Shown piece after piece: positions 1-8,821 of a DNA stretch of 42,010 bases; the first letter of the stretch is position 1, and each line of letters starts with the position of its first letter. The notes beneath the pieces were generated by a model that worked only from the letters and a program-made list of their open reading frames with translations, was not told the origin of the DNA and did not search any database. The translations under genes were made by a program, and so were the position numbers. The DNA is from Alphaproteobacteria bacterium (GTDB lineage: Bacteria; Pseudomonadota; Alphaproteobacteria; Rhodobacterales; Rhodobacteraceae). The stretch covers positions 1-42,010 of the forward strand of contig JARFTV010000036.1 of assembly GCA_029289325.1 (NCBI GenBank). Reading direction: 5' to 3'.

Positions 1-732
1 TTTCAGGAAGTTCATCGACGGGCTGCCGATGAACTGGGCGACAAATTCGTTCTCGGGCCGCTCATAAAGCTCCAGCGGGCTGCCGACCTGACTGATCCCG
101 CCCCCCGCGAGCACGACGATCCGGGTCGCCAGCGTCATCGCCTCGACCTGGTCATGGGTCACGTAGATCATCGTCGAGTTCGGCATCGCCTCTTTCAGCT
201 GGGCGATCTCGATCCGGGTTGCGACGCGCAAGGCGGCGTCAAGGTTCGACAGCGGCTCGTCGAAAAGATAGACCTTGGGGTCCCGCACGATCGACCGCCC
301 GATCGCCACCCGCTGCCGCTGTCCGCCCGACAGGGCCTTCGGCAGACGGTCGAGATAGGGGGTCAGTTGCAGGATCCGCGCGGCCTTGTCGACGGCGGCG
401 TCGATCTCGGTCTGGGATTTCTTCGCCAGCTTTAAGGCAAAGCTCATGTTGTCCCGCACCGTCATGTGCGGATAAAGCGCGTAGCTCTGGAACACCATCG
501 CGATCCCGCGCTGCGCCGGGGGGACGTCGTTCATCCGCACCCCGTCGATGCTGAAATCACCGCCGGTGATCTTCTCCAGCCCCGCGATCATCCGCAGGAG
601 CGTGGACTTGCCGCAGCCCGAGGGGCCGACAAAGACGATTAGCTCGCCCGTCTTGATGTCAAGGTTGATGTCTTTCAACACCTTGACCTCGCCATAGGCC
701 TTTTCGACGTTCTTCAGGACCAGATCGGCCAT
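1..732 (-). CDS. aglK: Alpha-glucoside ABC transporter ATPase AglK (3' end beyond window)
   Basis: This is the cytoplasmic ATPase that powers sugar uptake through the two permeases encoded just upstream. The ATG at 732-730 opens [20 protein letters not shown]. Visible motifs are Walker [10 protein letters not shown], a Q-loop ([12 protein letters not shown]), signature [14 protein letters not shown], Walker [13 protein letters not shown] and an H-loop ([19 protein letters not shown]). These give the MalK/UgpC-type nucleotide-binding domain. About 244 residues are present. The C-terminal regulatory OB-like part expected in this family (normally 330-370 residues) runs off the left edge. It is the last visible gene of the leftward operon, 14 bp after aglA. 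The family is certain; substrate class is taken from the neighbours. Confidence 0.93.
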   Translation of the reverse strand, partial: MADLVLKNVEKAYGEVKVLKDINLDIKTGELIVFVGPSGCGKSTLLRMIAGLEKITGGDFSIDGVRMNDVPPAQRGIAMVFQSYALYPHMTVRDNMSFALKLAKKSQTEIDAAVDKAARILQLTPYLDRLPKALSGGQRQRVAIGRSIVRDPKVYLFDEPLSNLDAALRVATRIEIAQLKEAMPNSTMIYVTHDQVEAMTLATRIVVLAGGGISQVGSPLELYERPENEFVAQFIGSPSMNFLK

Positions 733-746
733 GTGTTCCCTCTCCC

Positions 747-2384
747 TCAGACCCGTTTCGCCAGGCAGACGCCCCAGGGCGGCAGGCTTGCCCGCCCGGC
801 GGCGACCGGCTGGCTGCCGAGTTCCGTTCCGATTGTCATCCAGTTCCCCGCCGGCAGCAGGACCTCGGCCGGGCCGTCGCCAAGATTGAAGGCGCAGAAC
901 AGCTCCTCCTCCCCGCGCCGCAGGAAGCTCGCCGCTTCGCCCTGCGCCCGGATGTCCTCCATCGCCCCATGCCGCAGCGTGGGATGCGCCCGGCGGAAGG
1001 CCAGCGCCCGGCGGTAGTGCGCGAGGGTCGATCCCGCATCCCCCGCCTGCGCCGCGACCGAGAGCGGCAGATGCGGCGGCTTCACCGGAAGCCAGGGGCG
1101 GCCGTGGCTGAACCCGCCATTCGCATTGTCCGTCACCCAGACCATCGGCGTCCGCGCCCCGTCGCGGCCCTTGAACTCGGGCCAGAACTGGATGCCGTAG
1201 GGGTCGCGCAATTCGTCCAGCGCCAGCTCCGCCTCGGGCAGGCCCAGCTCTTCCCCCTGATAGAGGCAAAGCGAGCCGCGCAGGCAGACCAGCAGCGTCG
1301 CATAGGTCCGTGCGGCCTCGTCCGACAGGTTCCAGCGGGTGATGTGGCGCACCGTGTCATGGTTGGAATAGGACCAGCACGGCCAGGCATCGGGCGCCGC
1401 CGCCCGCATCCGGGCAAAGGTTTCCTCCAGCAGGGGCGCTGTCAGCCGCGTCGGCTGCAGCATCTCGAACGGATAGCACATCTGCACCTTGTCGCCGCCC
1501 GAGGTATATTCGGCCATGATCTCCAGCCCCCGCTGGGCATCACCCACCTCGCCCACGGCCGCGGCATGGAAGGGATTCAGCACCGCGCGGAATTTCCGCA
1601 GGAATTCAAGGTTTTCCGGCTGGTTCTTTGAGAAGATGTGCAACTGGTGGTTATAGGGGTTCACGCTTGGCGCGATCGAGTCATTGCGCAATTCTTTCGG
1701 AAGCGAAGGATTGTCGCGCAAGTATTTGTCGGCGAAGTAGAAATTGATCGTATCCAGCCGGAACCCGTCCACCCCGCGCTTCAGCCAGAAGCGGGCCACG
1801 TCCAGCAGCGCCTCCTGCACCGGTTCGTGGTGCAGGTTCAGGTCGGGCTGACTGGCCAGGAAGTTGTGCAGGTAATACTGCTCGCGCCGGCCGTCCCATT
1901 CCCAGGCCGACCCGCCAAAGACCGACAGCCAGTTGTTCGGCGGTGACCCGTCCGGCTTGGGATCGGCCCAGACATACCAGTCGGCGCGGGCATTGCTGCG
2001 GTTCTGCCGGCTTTCCTTGAACCACGGATGCTGGTCGCTGGTATGCGACAGCACCAGATCGATCATCACCCGCAGCCCCAGCCCATGCGCGCGGGCGACC
2101 AAAGCATCGAAATCGGCAAGCTTGCCGAACATCGGATCGACGTCGCAATAGTCGCTGACGTCATAGCCAAAGTCCTTCATGGGCGAGGTGAAGAACGGGC
2201 TGATCCAGATCGCATCCGCGCCAAGCTCCGCGATATGGTCCAGCCGCCCGGTGATCCCGGCCAGATCCCCCACCCCGTCGCCATCGCTGTCCTGAAAGCT
2301 GCGCGGATAGATCTGATAGATCACCGCGCCCCGCCACCAGTCGGGGTCCGCCGCCAGCACCTTACGCCCCTCAACATCCATCAT
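747..2384 (-). CDS. aglA: GH13 alpha-glucosidase (oligo-1,6-glucosidase type)
   Basis: This is a cytoplasmic glycoside hydrolase that should cleave imported alpha-glucosides (maltose, sucrose or isomaltose-like) to glucose. It has 545 residues, the usual size. GH13 regions are clear: [23 protein letters not shown] with nucleophile Asp211, VGEVGD with acid/base Glu279, and SNHDTVRH with the third acidic residue Asp343. There is no signal peptide. The frame stays open far upstream, to 3452, but that extension lies antiparallel in frame to nothing conserved and covers aglG. The ATG at 2384 (2 bp after the aglG stop) or the next ATG at 2381 is the sensible start. The exact sugar cannot be told from sequence alone. 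Confidence 0.95.
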   Translation of the reverse strand: MMDVEGRKVLAADPDWWRGAVIYQIYPRSFQDSDGDGVGDLAGITGRLDHIAELGADAIWISPFFTSPMKDFGYDVSDYCDVDPMFGKLADFDALVARAHGLGLRVMIDLVLSHTSDQHPWFKESRQNRSNARADWYVWADPKPDGSPPNNWLSVFGGSAWEWDGRREQYYLHNFLASQPDLNLHHEPVQEALLDVARFWLKRGVDGFRLDTINFYFADKYLRDNPSLPKELRNDSIAPSVNPYNHQLHIFSKNQPENLEFLRKFRAVLNPFHAAAVGEVGDAQRGLEIMAEYTSGGDKVQMCYPFEMLQPTRLTAPLLEETFARMRAAAPDAWPCWSYSNHDTVRHITRWNLSDEAARTYATLLVCLRGSLCLYQGEELGLPEAELALDELRDPYGIQFWPEFKGRDGARTPMVWVTDNANGGFSHGRPWLPVKPPHLPLSVAAQAGDAGSTLAHYRRALAFRRAHPTLRHGAMEDIRAQGEAASFLRRGEEELFCAFNLGDGPAEVLLPAGNWMTIGTELGSQPVAAGRASLPPWGVCLAKRV

Positions 2385-2386
2385 CG

Positions 2387-3526
2387 TCACTTGACCGACC
2401 CCGCCAGCAGACCGCGCACCAGGAAGCGCTGCATCGAGAAGAAGACCACCAGCGGCACCGCGATCGAGACGAAGGCCGAGGCCGACAGGATCTCCCAGTC
2501 GCCACCGCGGCTGCCCATCAGGTTCACGATATTCCCGGTCAGCACCTGCTGGTCGTTCGAGGTTCCCAGGAACACCAGCGCCACCAGCAGGTCGTTCCAG
2601 GTCCAGAGGAACTGGAAGATCGCGAAACTCGCCAGCGCCGGGAAGGACAGGGGCAGGATGATCTTGGTGAAGATCTGGAAATCCGTCGCCCCGTCGACCT
2701 TGGCATTCTCGATGATGTCGCGCGGCAGGCCGACCATGTAGTTGCGCAAGAGGTAGATCGCGAGGGGCAGCCCGAACCCGGTATGGGCCAACCAGATGCC
2801 CAGATAACCCTTGCCGATCCCGACCGCATTGTGGATCTGGAGCAGCGGGATCAGCGCCAGTTGCAGCGGCACGACCAGCAGGCCGACAATCGCCGCAACC
2901 AGCAGCGCCCGGCCCGGAAACTCCATCCAGGCCAGGGCATAGGCCGCGAAGGCCGCCACAAGGATCGGGATGATCGTCGCCGGGATCGCCACGGTCGCGG
3001 TGTTCATGAAGGCCTGGAAGATCGACTGACCGGCCATCGGGCTGAACAGCACCGTATTGTAGTTGCGCGTCGTGAACTCGGGCGGCGTCGCCGCCGTGGT
3101 GAAGATGCGCGGCAGGCGCGTGCCCTCGGTCGTCTCGGCCGAAGTGAAGACATAGGCCCCGTCCTCTTGCACCGTCACCGTCTGCCCCTCGCCCAACTCT
3201 GCCACGGCCCCCGGCTCGAAGGCCGCAGGCTCGCGCGAGTTGATGCCCCAGGCGCTGACCACCGCGCCTTCGCCGGCGAAAAGGCGCCCCTCGATGACGA
3301 AGACGCCATCCCGCTCCACTTCCGCCCCGCCGATGCGGATCGGCGCCATCTGCTGTTCCTGCGTGAACAGGGCATCCCACCAGCCCGAGGACACGATCTG
3401 GTCGCCCGACCGGAAGGAGGACACCAAGAGCCCCAGCGTCGGGATCACCCACAGCAGCACCAGAAGCCCTACCGACAGATGCACCGCCCAGGTCAGCGCG
3501 GGCTTTTTCCCTGCGATATTGTCCAT
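2387..3526 (-). CDS. aglG: Sugar ABC transporter permease AglG (MalG type)
   Basis: This is the second inner-membrane permease subunit of the alpha-glucoside importer, 379 residues. An N-terminal membrane segment (about residues 14-36) is followed by a periplasmic insert of about 100 residues. The rest is a five-helix binding-protein-dependent permease core, with the EAA loop visible as ENAKVDGATDFQIFTKIILP. It ends in QRFLVRGLLAGSVK, typical of MalG-type subunits. The insert is a feature of the AglG subfamily. It sits between aglF (1 bp gap) and aglA (2 bp gap), so translation of the operon is tightly coupled. Confidence 0.94.
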   Translation of the reverse strand: MDNIAGKKPALTWAVHLSVGLLVLLWVIPTLGLLVSSFRSGDQIVSSGWWDALFTQEQQMAPIRIGGAEVERDGVFVIEGRLFAGEGAVVSAWGINSREPAAFEPGAVAELGEGQTVTVQEDGAYVFTSAETTEGTRLPRIFTTAATPPEFTTRNYNTVLFSPMAGQSIFQAFMNTATVAIPATIIPILVAAFAAYALAWMEFPGRALLVAAIVGLLVVPLQLALIPLLQIHNAVGIGKGYLGIWLAHTGFGLPLAIYLLRNYMVGLPRDIIENAKVDGATDFQIFTKIILPLSFPALASFAIFQFLWTWNDLLVALVFLGTSNDQQVLTGNIVNLMGSRGGDWEILSASAFVSIAVPLVVFFSMQRFLVRGLLAGSVK

Positions 3527-3527
3527 C

Positions 3528-4751
3528 TCAGCGCATCTCCTTCCGGGCGTTCCAGACGTTCCAGACCAGGATCGGCGTGACCAGCAACAGGATGATCATC
3601 GCAGAGGCCGAACCGACGCCCCAGTCGACCGCCACGAAAAGCTTGTCATACATGTAATTCGCCAGCACCTGCGTCTCCTGCTGGCCCCCCGTCATGGCCC
3701 GGACGATGTCGAAGACCTTGAGCACGACGATGGTGATCGTGGTCCAGACCACGACGATCGTGCCCATGATCTGCGGCACCTTGATCTTGAAGAAGATCTG
3801 GAACGGGTTGGCCCCATCGATGATCGCAGCCTCGATCGTATCCTCGGGCACCCCGCGCAGCGCGGCCGAAAGGATCACCATGGCAAAGCCCGTCTGCAGC
3901 CAGACCAGCACCGCCATTAGGAAGAAGTTGTTCCAGAACGGGATCTGCAACCAGAACTGCGGCCGGCCATAGGGCAGATCGGCCGTCGCCGCCCCCCAGG
4001 CCCAGGACACCGCGACCCAGGCCAGCCAGGCCCCCACCAGGATGCCCGCTCCGCGCAGCACCCGTGCCAGCAGCGCACCCTGTGCCAGAGCCCGGACCTG
4101 CCCCCAGAGCACCCACAGCAGCGCCAGCGCCACAGCAAGAAGCAACACCGCCGGCAGGACCCGCAGGATCAGCACCGACCAGATCCCGCCCTCGAACTGC
4201 AGCCAGAGCGCGTTCAGAAGGCCGATCTGCGTCTGCCCCGCCTCGCGGGTGTCATAGATCAGCTTCCAGATCACCGAGGCGCCGACGAAAGAGATCGCCA
4301 TCGGCATGAAGATCATGGATTTCGCCAGATTGCCCCAGCGGATGCGGTCGGTCAGCTGCGCCGCCAAAAGCCCGAAGGCGGTTGCCAGCGCGGGCACCAC
4401 GATCAGCCACAGCATGTTGTTGCGCAGGGATTCCCAGAATTTCGATTCCCCGAACATCTGCCGGTAGTTGTCGAAGCCGACAAAGGCCAGCTCGCCCCCG
4501 ATGTTTCGGTTCAGGGACAGCCAGGCGGTCGCAAAGACCGGATAGGCCAGATAAAGCCCCAGCGCGAGCAGGGCGGGAAACAGGAACAGCCAGGGACGCA
4601 CCATATTGGCGCGGCTGATGTTCCGCCCGGCCTGGAGGCCACGCGCCGGAAAGATCACCTTGTCCAGAATGATGTTCGACGCCCAGAAATAACCCACGCA
4701 ACCGCCTACGCCGATCACGATGGTTACCAGCGCCAGGAAAGCCTGGTCCAT
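3528..4751 (-). CDS. aglF: Sugar ABC transporter permease AglF (MalF type), with an internal insertion
   Basis: This is the first inner-membrane permease subunit of the importer. It has 407 residues, whereas AglF-type proteins are usually about 330. The core is clear: membrane segments near residues 5-25 and 52-75, then MIFMPMAISFVGASVIWK, and the EAA loop EAAIIDGANPFQIFFKIKVP at about 307-326. Between residues ~186 and ~262 there is extra sequence holding two strongly hydrophobic stretches (about 191-216 and 233-253). These interrupt the usual run from GLLNA to WLQIPFWNNFFLM. The reading frame is intact, so this looks like a real insertion. It follows aglE after a 97-bp gap containing a hairpin. 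Confidence 0.93.
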   Translation of the reverse strand: MDQAFLALVTIVIGVGGCVGYFWASNIILDKVIFPARGLQAGRNISRANMVRPWLFLFPALLALGLYLAYPVFATAWLSLNRNIGGELAFVGFDNYRQMFGESKFWESLRNNMLWLIVVPALATAFGLLAAQLTDRIRWGNLAKSMIFMPMAISFVGASVIWKLIYDTREAGQTQIGLLNALWLQFEGGIWSVLILRVLPAVLLLAVALALLWVLWGQVRALAQGALLARVLRGAGILVGAWLAWVAVSWAWGAATADLPYGRPQFWLQIPFWNNFFLMAVLVWLQTGFAMVILSAALRGVPEDTIEAAIIDGANPFQIFFKIKVPQIMGTIVVVWTTITIVVLKVFDIVRAMTGGQQETQVLANYMYDKLFVAVDWGVGSASAMIILLLVTPILVWNVWNARKEMR

Positions 4752-4812
4752 TCGCCCCTCCCTAGACCCGAGCCATACCTATCGTCCGGTTCATCCGGCT
4801 TCTGGTCTTGTA

Positions 4813-4838
4813 CCCCCGGACCCGATCGGGCCCGGGGG
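4813..4838 (-). other. GC-rich intergenic hairpin between aglE and aglF
   Basis: The 97-bp gap between binding-protein and permease genes holds a near-perfect inverted repeat. CCCCCGG pairs with CCGGGGG, and an inner CCC-GATC-GGG pairs too, with a single A/C mismatch between. There is no T run. In many sugar ABC operons a hairpin here stabilises the upstream binding-protein mRNA and lowers permease expression; that role is inferred. Confidence 0.6.
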
Positions 4839-4848
4839 AAGTCTCAGG

Positions 4849-6195
4849 TCACTTCGGCCAGCTCGCCTGCACCGCGTCGGCCACTTCCTGCGCCGACTTG
4901 CCGCCGACATAGTCGACCATGGCGGTCCAGAAGCTGCCCGCGCCCACGGCGCCCGGCATCAGGTCCGACCCGTCGAAGCGGAAGGTCGTCGCATTCGCCA
5001 GGATCTCGCCCTGCTTCTTCAGCGCCTCCGACCCGTAAAGGTCGTTGTTCACCCCGGTATGCGGCGTGACAAAGCCGGTCTGCGCCATCCAGACCTCATG
5101 CGCGATCGGAGTCTTCAGGAACTCGATGAAGGCGCGCGCCGCCTCGCTGTCCTTCATGATGAAGGCCAGCGTGCCCGCGCCCAGCACCGGCTGGCCCAGG
5201 TCCTTTTCGGCATAGGCCGGGAAGTAGAAGAAGTCCGCATCCGTGCCCAGTTCCGTACCTTCCGGGAAGAAGGACGGGATGAACGACGCCTGACGGTGCA
5301 TGTAGCAGCCCGGAGGCGAGGAGAAGAGCCCCTTCGGGCTGTCGCGGAAGTCGGTCGAGGCCACAGCCGCCGCGCCGCCCTGCACGAAGGCGTCATTCTT
5401 GGCGAACCAGCCGAATTCCTCGATCGCGCCCATCACTTCGGGGCTGTTGAACGCCAGCTCGTTGGTCACCCAGCGGTCATAGACGTCCGGCGCCTGCGTG
5501 CGCAGCATCATGTCCTCGACCCAGTCGGTCGCCGGCCAGCCGGTCGCGCCGCCCGAGCCCAGACCGATGCACCAGGGCGTGCCACCGTCGGCCACGATCT
5601 GCTCGGTCAGCGCCTTCAGCTCTTCCATCGTCGTGGGCACGGCGTAACCCGCATCCTCGAAGTTTTCCGGGCTGTACCAGACCAGCGACTTCACGTCGGC
5701 CTTGTAGGGGAAGGCGAACAGGGCTTCCGCACCGTCCCTGCCCTTGTAGGTCCCCAGCGCCGCCCACGAGGCGCCCGCGCCGTAATTGGCGGTCAGCCAC
5801 TGCTTGGTTTCGTCCCCCAGCGGCTGGATGAAGCCCTTGGCCGCGAGATCCGCGATCAGGCCCGGCTGGGGCAGGACCGCGACATCCGGCGGCGAGCCCG
5901 CCTCGGCGTCGATGATGATCTGCTGCTCATAGCCTTCCGAGGAGGAATAGTTCACGGTCACGCCCGAGGCGGCCTCGAAATAGGCCAGCATCGATTCGAC
6001 CAGCACCTGGTCCTCACCGCGCCAGGGGCCGAAGATCGTCAGGCTCTGGCCATCCAGGTTGGTGGCCTCGTCATAGGCCGTGTAGCTGTCCCAGTTGAAG
6101 GCGCCCTCGCCCACCGGGAATTTCAGGTCCTGCGCGACCGCCCCACCGGCGGAAAGCGCCAGCGCCGCGGCGCTGACGAGGAGTTTCGTCTTCAT
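4849..6195 (-). CDS. aglE: Alpha-glucoside ABC transporter periplasmic binding protein AglE
   Basis: This is the extracytoplasmic solute-binding protein (family 1, MalE-like) that captures the sugar for AglF/AglG. It has 448 residues. The N-terminus MKTKLLVSAAALALSAGGAV followed by AQ is a classic Sec signal peptide with cleavage near residue 22. The mature part shows the alternating-lobe fold pattern (GQSLTIFGPWRGEDQ, PPDVAVLPQPGLIADLAAKG). The ATG at 6195 is preceded by GGGAGG with a 6-base spacer, which favours it over a TTG two codons upstream. It is the first gene of the leftward operon. A GC-rich hairpin (6213-6231) lies in its 5' leader just before the ribosome binding site. Confidence 0.95.
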   Translation of the reverse strand: MKTKLLVSAAALALSAGGAVAQDLKFPVGEGAFNWDSYTAYDEATNLDGQSLTIFGPWRGEDQVLVESMLAYFEAASGVTVNYSSSEGYEQQIIIDAEAGSPPDVAVLPQPGLIADLAAKGFIQPLGDETKQWLTANYGAGASWAALGTYKGRDGAEALFAFPYKADVKSLVWYSPENFEDAGYAVPTTMEELKALTEQIVADGGTPWCIGLGSGGATGWPATDWVEDMMLRTQAPDVYDRWVTNELAFNSPEVMGAIEEFGWFAKNDAFVQGGAAAVASTDFRDSPKGLFSSPPGCYMHRQASFIPSFFPEGTELGTDADFFYFPAYAEKDLGQPVLGAGTLAFIMKDSEAARAFIEFLKTPIAHEVWMAQTGFVTPHTGVNNDLYGSEALKKQGEILANATTFRFDGSDLMPGAVGAGSFWTAMVDYVGGKSAQEVADAVQASWPK

Positions 6196-6259
6196 AAGCA
6201 ACCTCCCGATTCCCCCGCCCTCATGGCGGGGCGATTTCCCAACTGCGGCAGAATCGCCT

Positions 6260-6271
6260 CAAACCGCTTTG
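6260..6271. promoter_or_regulatory. Putative AglR operator O1 at the aglE promoter
   Basis: CAAACCGCTTTG is an imperfect palindrome with the central CG typical of LacI-family operators. It begins about 8 bases downstream of the proposed aglE -10 box, at or just after the expected transcription start. It matches the site next to aglR (AAACCG-Y-TTTG in common). Confidence 0.55.
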
Positions 6272-6279
6272 GATGGTTC

Positions 6280-6308
6280 AGCCTGTCCGATCCGGACTCA
6301 CAAGTCAA
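6280..6308 (-). promoter_or_regulatory. Putative sigma70 promoter of aglEFGAK
   Basis: Read on the minus strand: -35 TTGACT (6308-6303), a 17-base spacer, and -10 CAGGCT (6285-6280). The start would fall near 6273, directly at operator O1. The -10 box is weak by E. coli standards but resembles the TAGGNT boxes found elsewhere in this window. Confidence 0.5.
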
Positions 6309-6310
6309 TC

Positions 6311-6322
6311 CAAAGCGCCTTC
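6311..6322. promoter_or_regulatory. Possible auxiliary AglR site
   Basis: CAAAGCGCCTTC matches operator O1 at 9 of 12 positions and keeps the central CG. It lies just upstream of the aglE -35 box. It is weaker than the other two sites. Confidence 0.25.
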
Positions 6323-6393
6323 AAACTACCCAACGCGCCAGTTGCAGCGGCATCGAGGACCCCGTAAACGTTATAGGGCGCCCCTCATACCTT

Positions 6394-6422
6394 TTGACGC
6401 GGCGCGCCCGCCTGACTACAGT
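6394..6422 (+). promoter_or_regulatory. Putative sigma70 promoter of aglR
   Basis: TTGACG, a 17-base spacer, then TACAGT. The transcription start would be near 6429, giving a leader of about 28 bases that contains operator O2. Confidence 0.6.
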
Positions 6423-6432
6423 CGCAGGCTAT

Positions 6433-6446
6433 TGAAACCGTTTTGA
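6433..6446. promoter_or_regulatory. Putative AglR operator O2 in the aglR leader
   Basis: TGAAACCGTTTTGA is an imperfect palindrome centred on CG. It lies between the proposed aglR transcription start and its ATG at 6457. It shares its core with O1 (6260-6271), about 174 bp away, which suits autoregulation and possible looping. Confidence 0.55.
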
Positions 6447-6456
6447 GCCTCCAGCG

Positions 6457-7485
6457 ATGAATCTCAAGGAACTCGCCACCAAACTGGGACTGTCGCCCAC
6501 CACGGTGTCGCGCGCCCTGAACGGCTATCCGGAGGTGAACGAGGCCACCCGTGCCCGCGTCATCGCCGCGGCCAAGCGGCACAACTACCATCCGAACACC
6601 CGGGCGATCCGACTGGCCACCGGCCGGGCCATGGCCGTGGGCCATGTCATTCCCATCGCCACCCGGCATGAGATCGTGAACCCCGTCTTCGCCGATTTCA
6701 TCGCCGGCGCGGGCGAGACCTACAGCCGCAATGACTATGACATGATCCTCTCCGTCGTGCCCGACGAGGATGAGGAAGCCACGTACCGCGGCCTGAAATC
6801 AAAGGGCAACGTCGATGGCGTCATCGTCCACGCCCCCCGGATGAACGACCCCCGCATCGCGCTTCTGCGCGAGATCGGCCTGCCCTTCGTCGTCCACGGC
6901 CGCGCGACCGGCAGCTCCGAGCCCTATTCCTGGCTGGACGTGAACAACCGCCGCGCCTTCCAGCGCGCGACCGAATTCCTGCTCGACCTCGGCCATACCC
7001 GGATCGGTCTGGTGAACGGGTTGGAGTTCATGGACTTCGCGATCCGCCGCCGCACCGGCTATGTCGACGCTCTGACCGCGCGCGGCATCACGCCGGACCC
7101 TGCACTGATGTTCTCGGACGAGATGACCGAAGTGGCAGGCTTCCGTGCCACCCAGGCGATGCTGGCCCTGCCCCAGCCGCCGACCGCGCTCCTTTGCGCC
7201 TCGATGATCTCGGGCATGGGCGCGCGGCGGGCGGTGGAAAGCGCGGGGCTGACCGTGGGCCGCGACGTGTCGATCATCATACACGACGACGACCTGTCCT
7301 ACATGAAGAACGGTGAGGACGTGCCGATCTTCACCGCCACCCGCTCCTCCGTCCGCGAGGCCGGGCGTCTGGCCGCCGAAATGCTCCTCGGCCTCATCGC
7401 CCACCCCGAGGACGCCCCCCAGCAGCGCCTGCTCGAGGCCGAACTCATCATCGGCCAGTCCACCGGCCCCGCACCGAAAGCCTGA
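6457..7485 (+). CDS. aglR: LacI/GalR-family transcriptional regulator AglR
   Basis: This is a DNA-binding regulator, probably the sugar-responsive repressor of the divergent transport operon and of its own operon. It has 342 residues. The N-terminal helix-turn-helix plus hinge is classic LacI: NLKELATKLGLSPTTVSRAL followed by NGYPEVNEATRARVIAAAKR. The rest is a periplasmic-binding-protein-like effector domain (from about residue 60 on: AVGHVIPI, DGVIVHAPRMND, HTRIGLVNG). The GH1 gene starts 3 bp after its stop, so they are co-transcribed. No strong Shine-Dalgarno is seen. The name rests on position beside aglEFGAK; the effector is unknown. Confidence 0.9.
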   Translation: MNLKELATKLGLSPTTVSRALNGYPEVNEATRARVIAAAKRHNYHPNTRAIRLATGRAMAVGHVIPIATRHEIVNPVFADFIAGAGETYSRNDYDMILSVVPDEDEEATYRGLKSKGNVDGVIVHAPRMNDPRIALLREIGLPFVVHGRATGSSEPYSWLDVNNRRAFQRATEFLLDLGHTRIGLVNGLEFMDFAIRRRTGYVDALTARGITPDPALMFSDEMTEVAGFRATQAMLALPQPPTALLCASMISGMGARRAVESAGLTVGRDVSIIIHDDDLSYMKNGEDVPIFTATRSSVREAGRLAAEMLLGLIAHPEDAPQQRLLEAELIIGQSTGPAPKA

Positions 7486-7488
7486 CCC

Positions 7489-8814
7489 ATGCTCTCGCGC
7501 TTCGACTTCCCCGCAGGCTTCGTCTTCGGAGCCGCCACCGCCGCCTACCAGATCGAAGGCTCGGCCTTCGGCGGCGCGGGTTCTTGCCACTGGGACAGCT
7601 TCTCGGCCACCCCCGGCAACGTGGTGCGCGGCGAATCCGGCGCGCGGGCCTGCGACCACTACCACCGCTGGGAGGCCGATCTCGACCTTCTGAAATCCGC
7701 CAACCTTGACGGCTACCGCTTCTCCACCTCCTGGGCGCGGGTCATGCCGGACGGCGTGAACGTCAACCCGGAAGGAGTTGATTTCTATGACCGTCTCGTC
7801 GACGGTATGCTCGCCCGCGGCCTCAAGCCCTTCCAGACGCTCTACCACTGGGAGATGCCTTCGGCCCTGGCCGACCTTGGCGGCTGGACCAACCGGGACA
7901 CCTGCCACCGCTTCGCCGATTTCGCCGAAACCATCACCCGCCGCCTCGGCGACCGGGTCGCCTCCATCGCCACGATCAATGAACCGTGGTGCGTCGCCTG
8001 GCTGTCGCATTTCATGGGTATCCACGCCCCCGGCCTGCGCGACATCCGCGCCGCCGCCCGGGCGATGCACCACATCCTTCTGGCCCACGGCCTTGCCGTC
8101 GAACGCCTGCGCGGCATGGGCCAGCCGAACCTCGGGATCGTGCTCAACTTCGACTACGCCCAACCCGCCACGGACAGCCCCGAGGATATCCAAGCCGCCG
8201 CCCGCTGGGACGGAATCTTCAACCGCTGGTTCATCGAGGGCATCACCCGCCAGACCTACCCCGAGATCGTGCTGGAGGGCCTCGCCCCCCATATGCCCGC
8301 GAACTGGCAGGACGACATGCCGATGATCGGGCAGAAGCTCGACTGGCTCGGGGTGAACTACTACACCCGTCACCTGCACGCCCATGACGCCAGCCAGCCC
8401 TGGCCGCATCTCCGCGATGTGCCGGGCGACCGGCCCAAGACGCAGATGGGCTGGGAAATCTACCCCGAGGGCCTGCAGCATTTCCTGACCCGCATGGCGA
8501 AAGACTACGTCGGGGACCTCCCGCTTTATGTCACCGAGAACGGCATGGCCAATGCCGACCAACTTCAAGATGGTGCCGTAAGCGACCGTATCCGCGAGGA
8601 ATTCCTGTTTTCTCACCTCGCTGCGACCCATCGTGCCATCGCCGAGGGGGCCAACGTCACGGGCTTCTTCTACTGGTCGCTCCTCGACAACTACGAATGG
8701 GCCGAGGGCTATGACAAGCGCTTTGGCCTTGTCCATGTCGATTACGACACGCTGGTGCGGACGCCCAAATCCTCGTATCACGCGCTCGCCCGGGCCTTGG
8801 CCCGCAACGACTGA
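7489..8814 (+). CDS. bglA: GH1 beta-glucosidase
   Basis: This is a family 1 glycoside hydrolase that removes beta-linked glucose (e.g. from cellobiose), releasing free glucose for the kinase encoded next. It has 441 residues, the normal size for bacterial GH1, and no signal peptide, so it is cytoplasmic. Landmarks: FPAGFVFGAATAAYQIEG at the N-terminus, acid/base Glu165 in ATINEPW, nucleophile Glu350 in YVTENG, and FFYWSLLDNYEWAEGYDKRFG near the C-terminus. It lies between aglR and glk with 3- and 7-bp gaps. The pairing with an alpha-glucosidase suggests the locus serves both alpha- and beta-glucosides. Confidence 0.95.
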   Translation: MLSRFDFPAGFVFGAATAAYQIEGSAFGGAGSCHWDSFSATPGNVVRGESGARACDHYHRWEADLDLLKSANLDGYRFSTSWARVMPDGVNVNPEGVDFYDRLVDGMLARGLKPFQTLYHWEMPSALADLGGWTNRDTCHRFADFAETITRRLGDRVASIATINEPWCVAWLSHFMGIHAPGLRDIRAAARAMHHILLAHGLAVERLRGMGQPNLGIVLNFDYAQPATDSPEDIQAAARWDGIFNRWFIEGITRQTYPEIVLEGLAPHMPANWQDDMPMIGQKLDWLGVNYYTRHLHAHDASQPWPHLRDVPGDRPKTQMGWEIYPEGLQHFLTRMAKDYVGDLPLYVTENGMANADQLQDGAVSDRIREEFLFSHLAATHRAIAEGANVTGFFYWSLLDNYEWAEGYDKRFGLVHVDYDTLVRTPKSSYHALARALARND

Positions 8815-8821
8815 GGACAAG

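Noticed and set aside
2385-3452. Open frame continuing upstream of aglA, which would give a 901-residue protein
   Set aside because: The extension overlaps aglG on the same strand in another frame and has no conserved sequence; GH13 proteins start near 2384.
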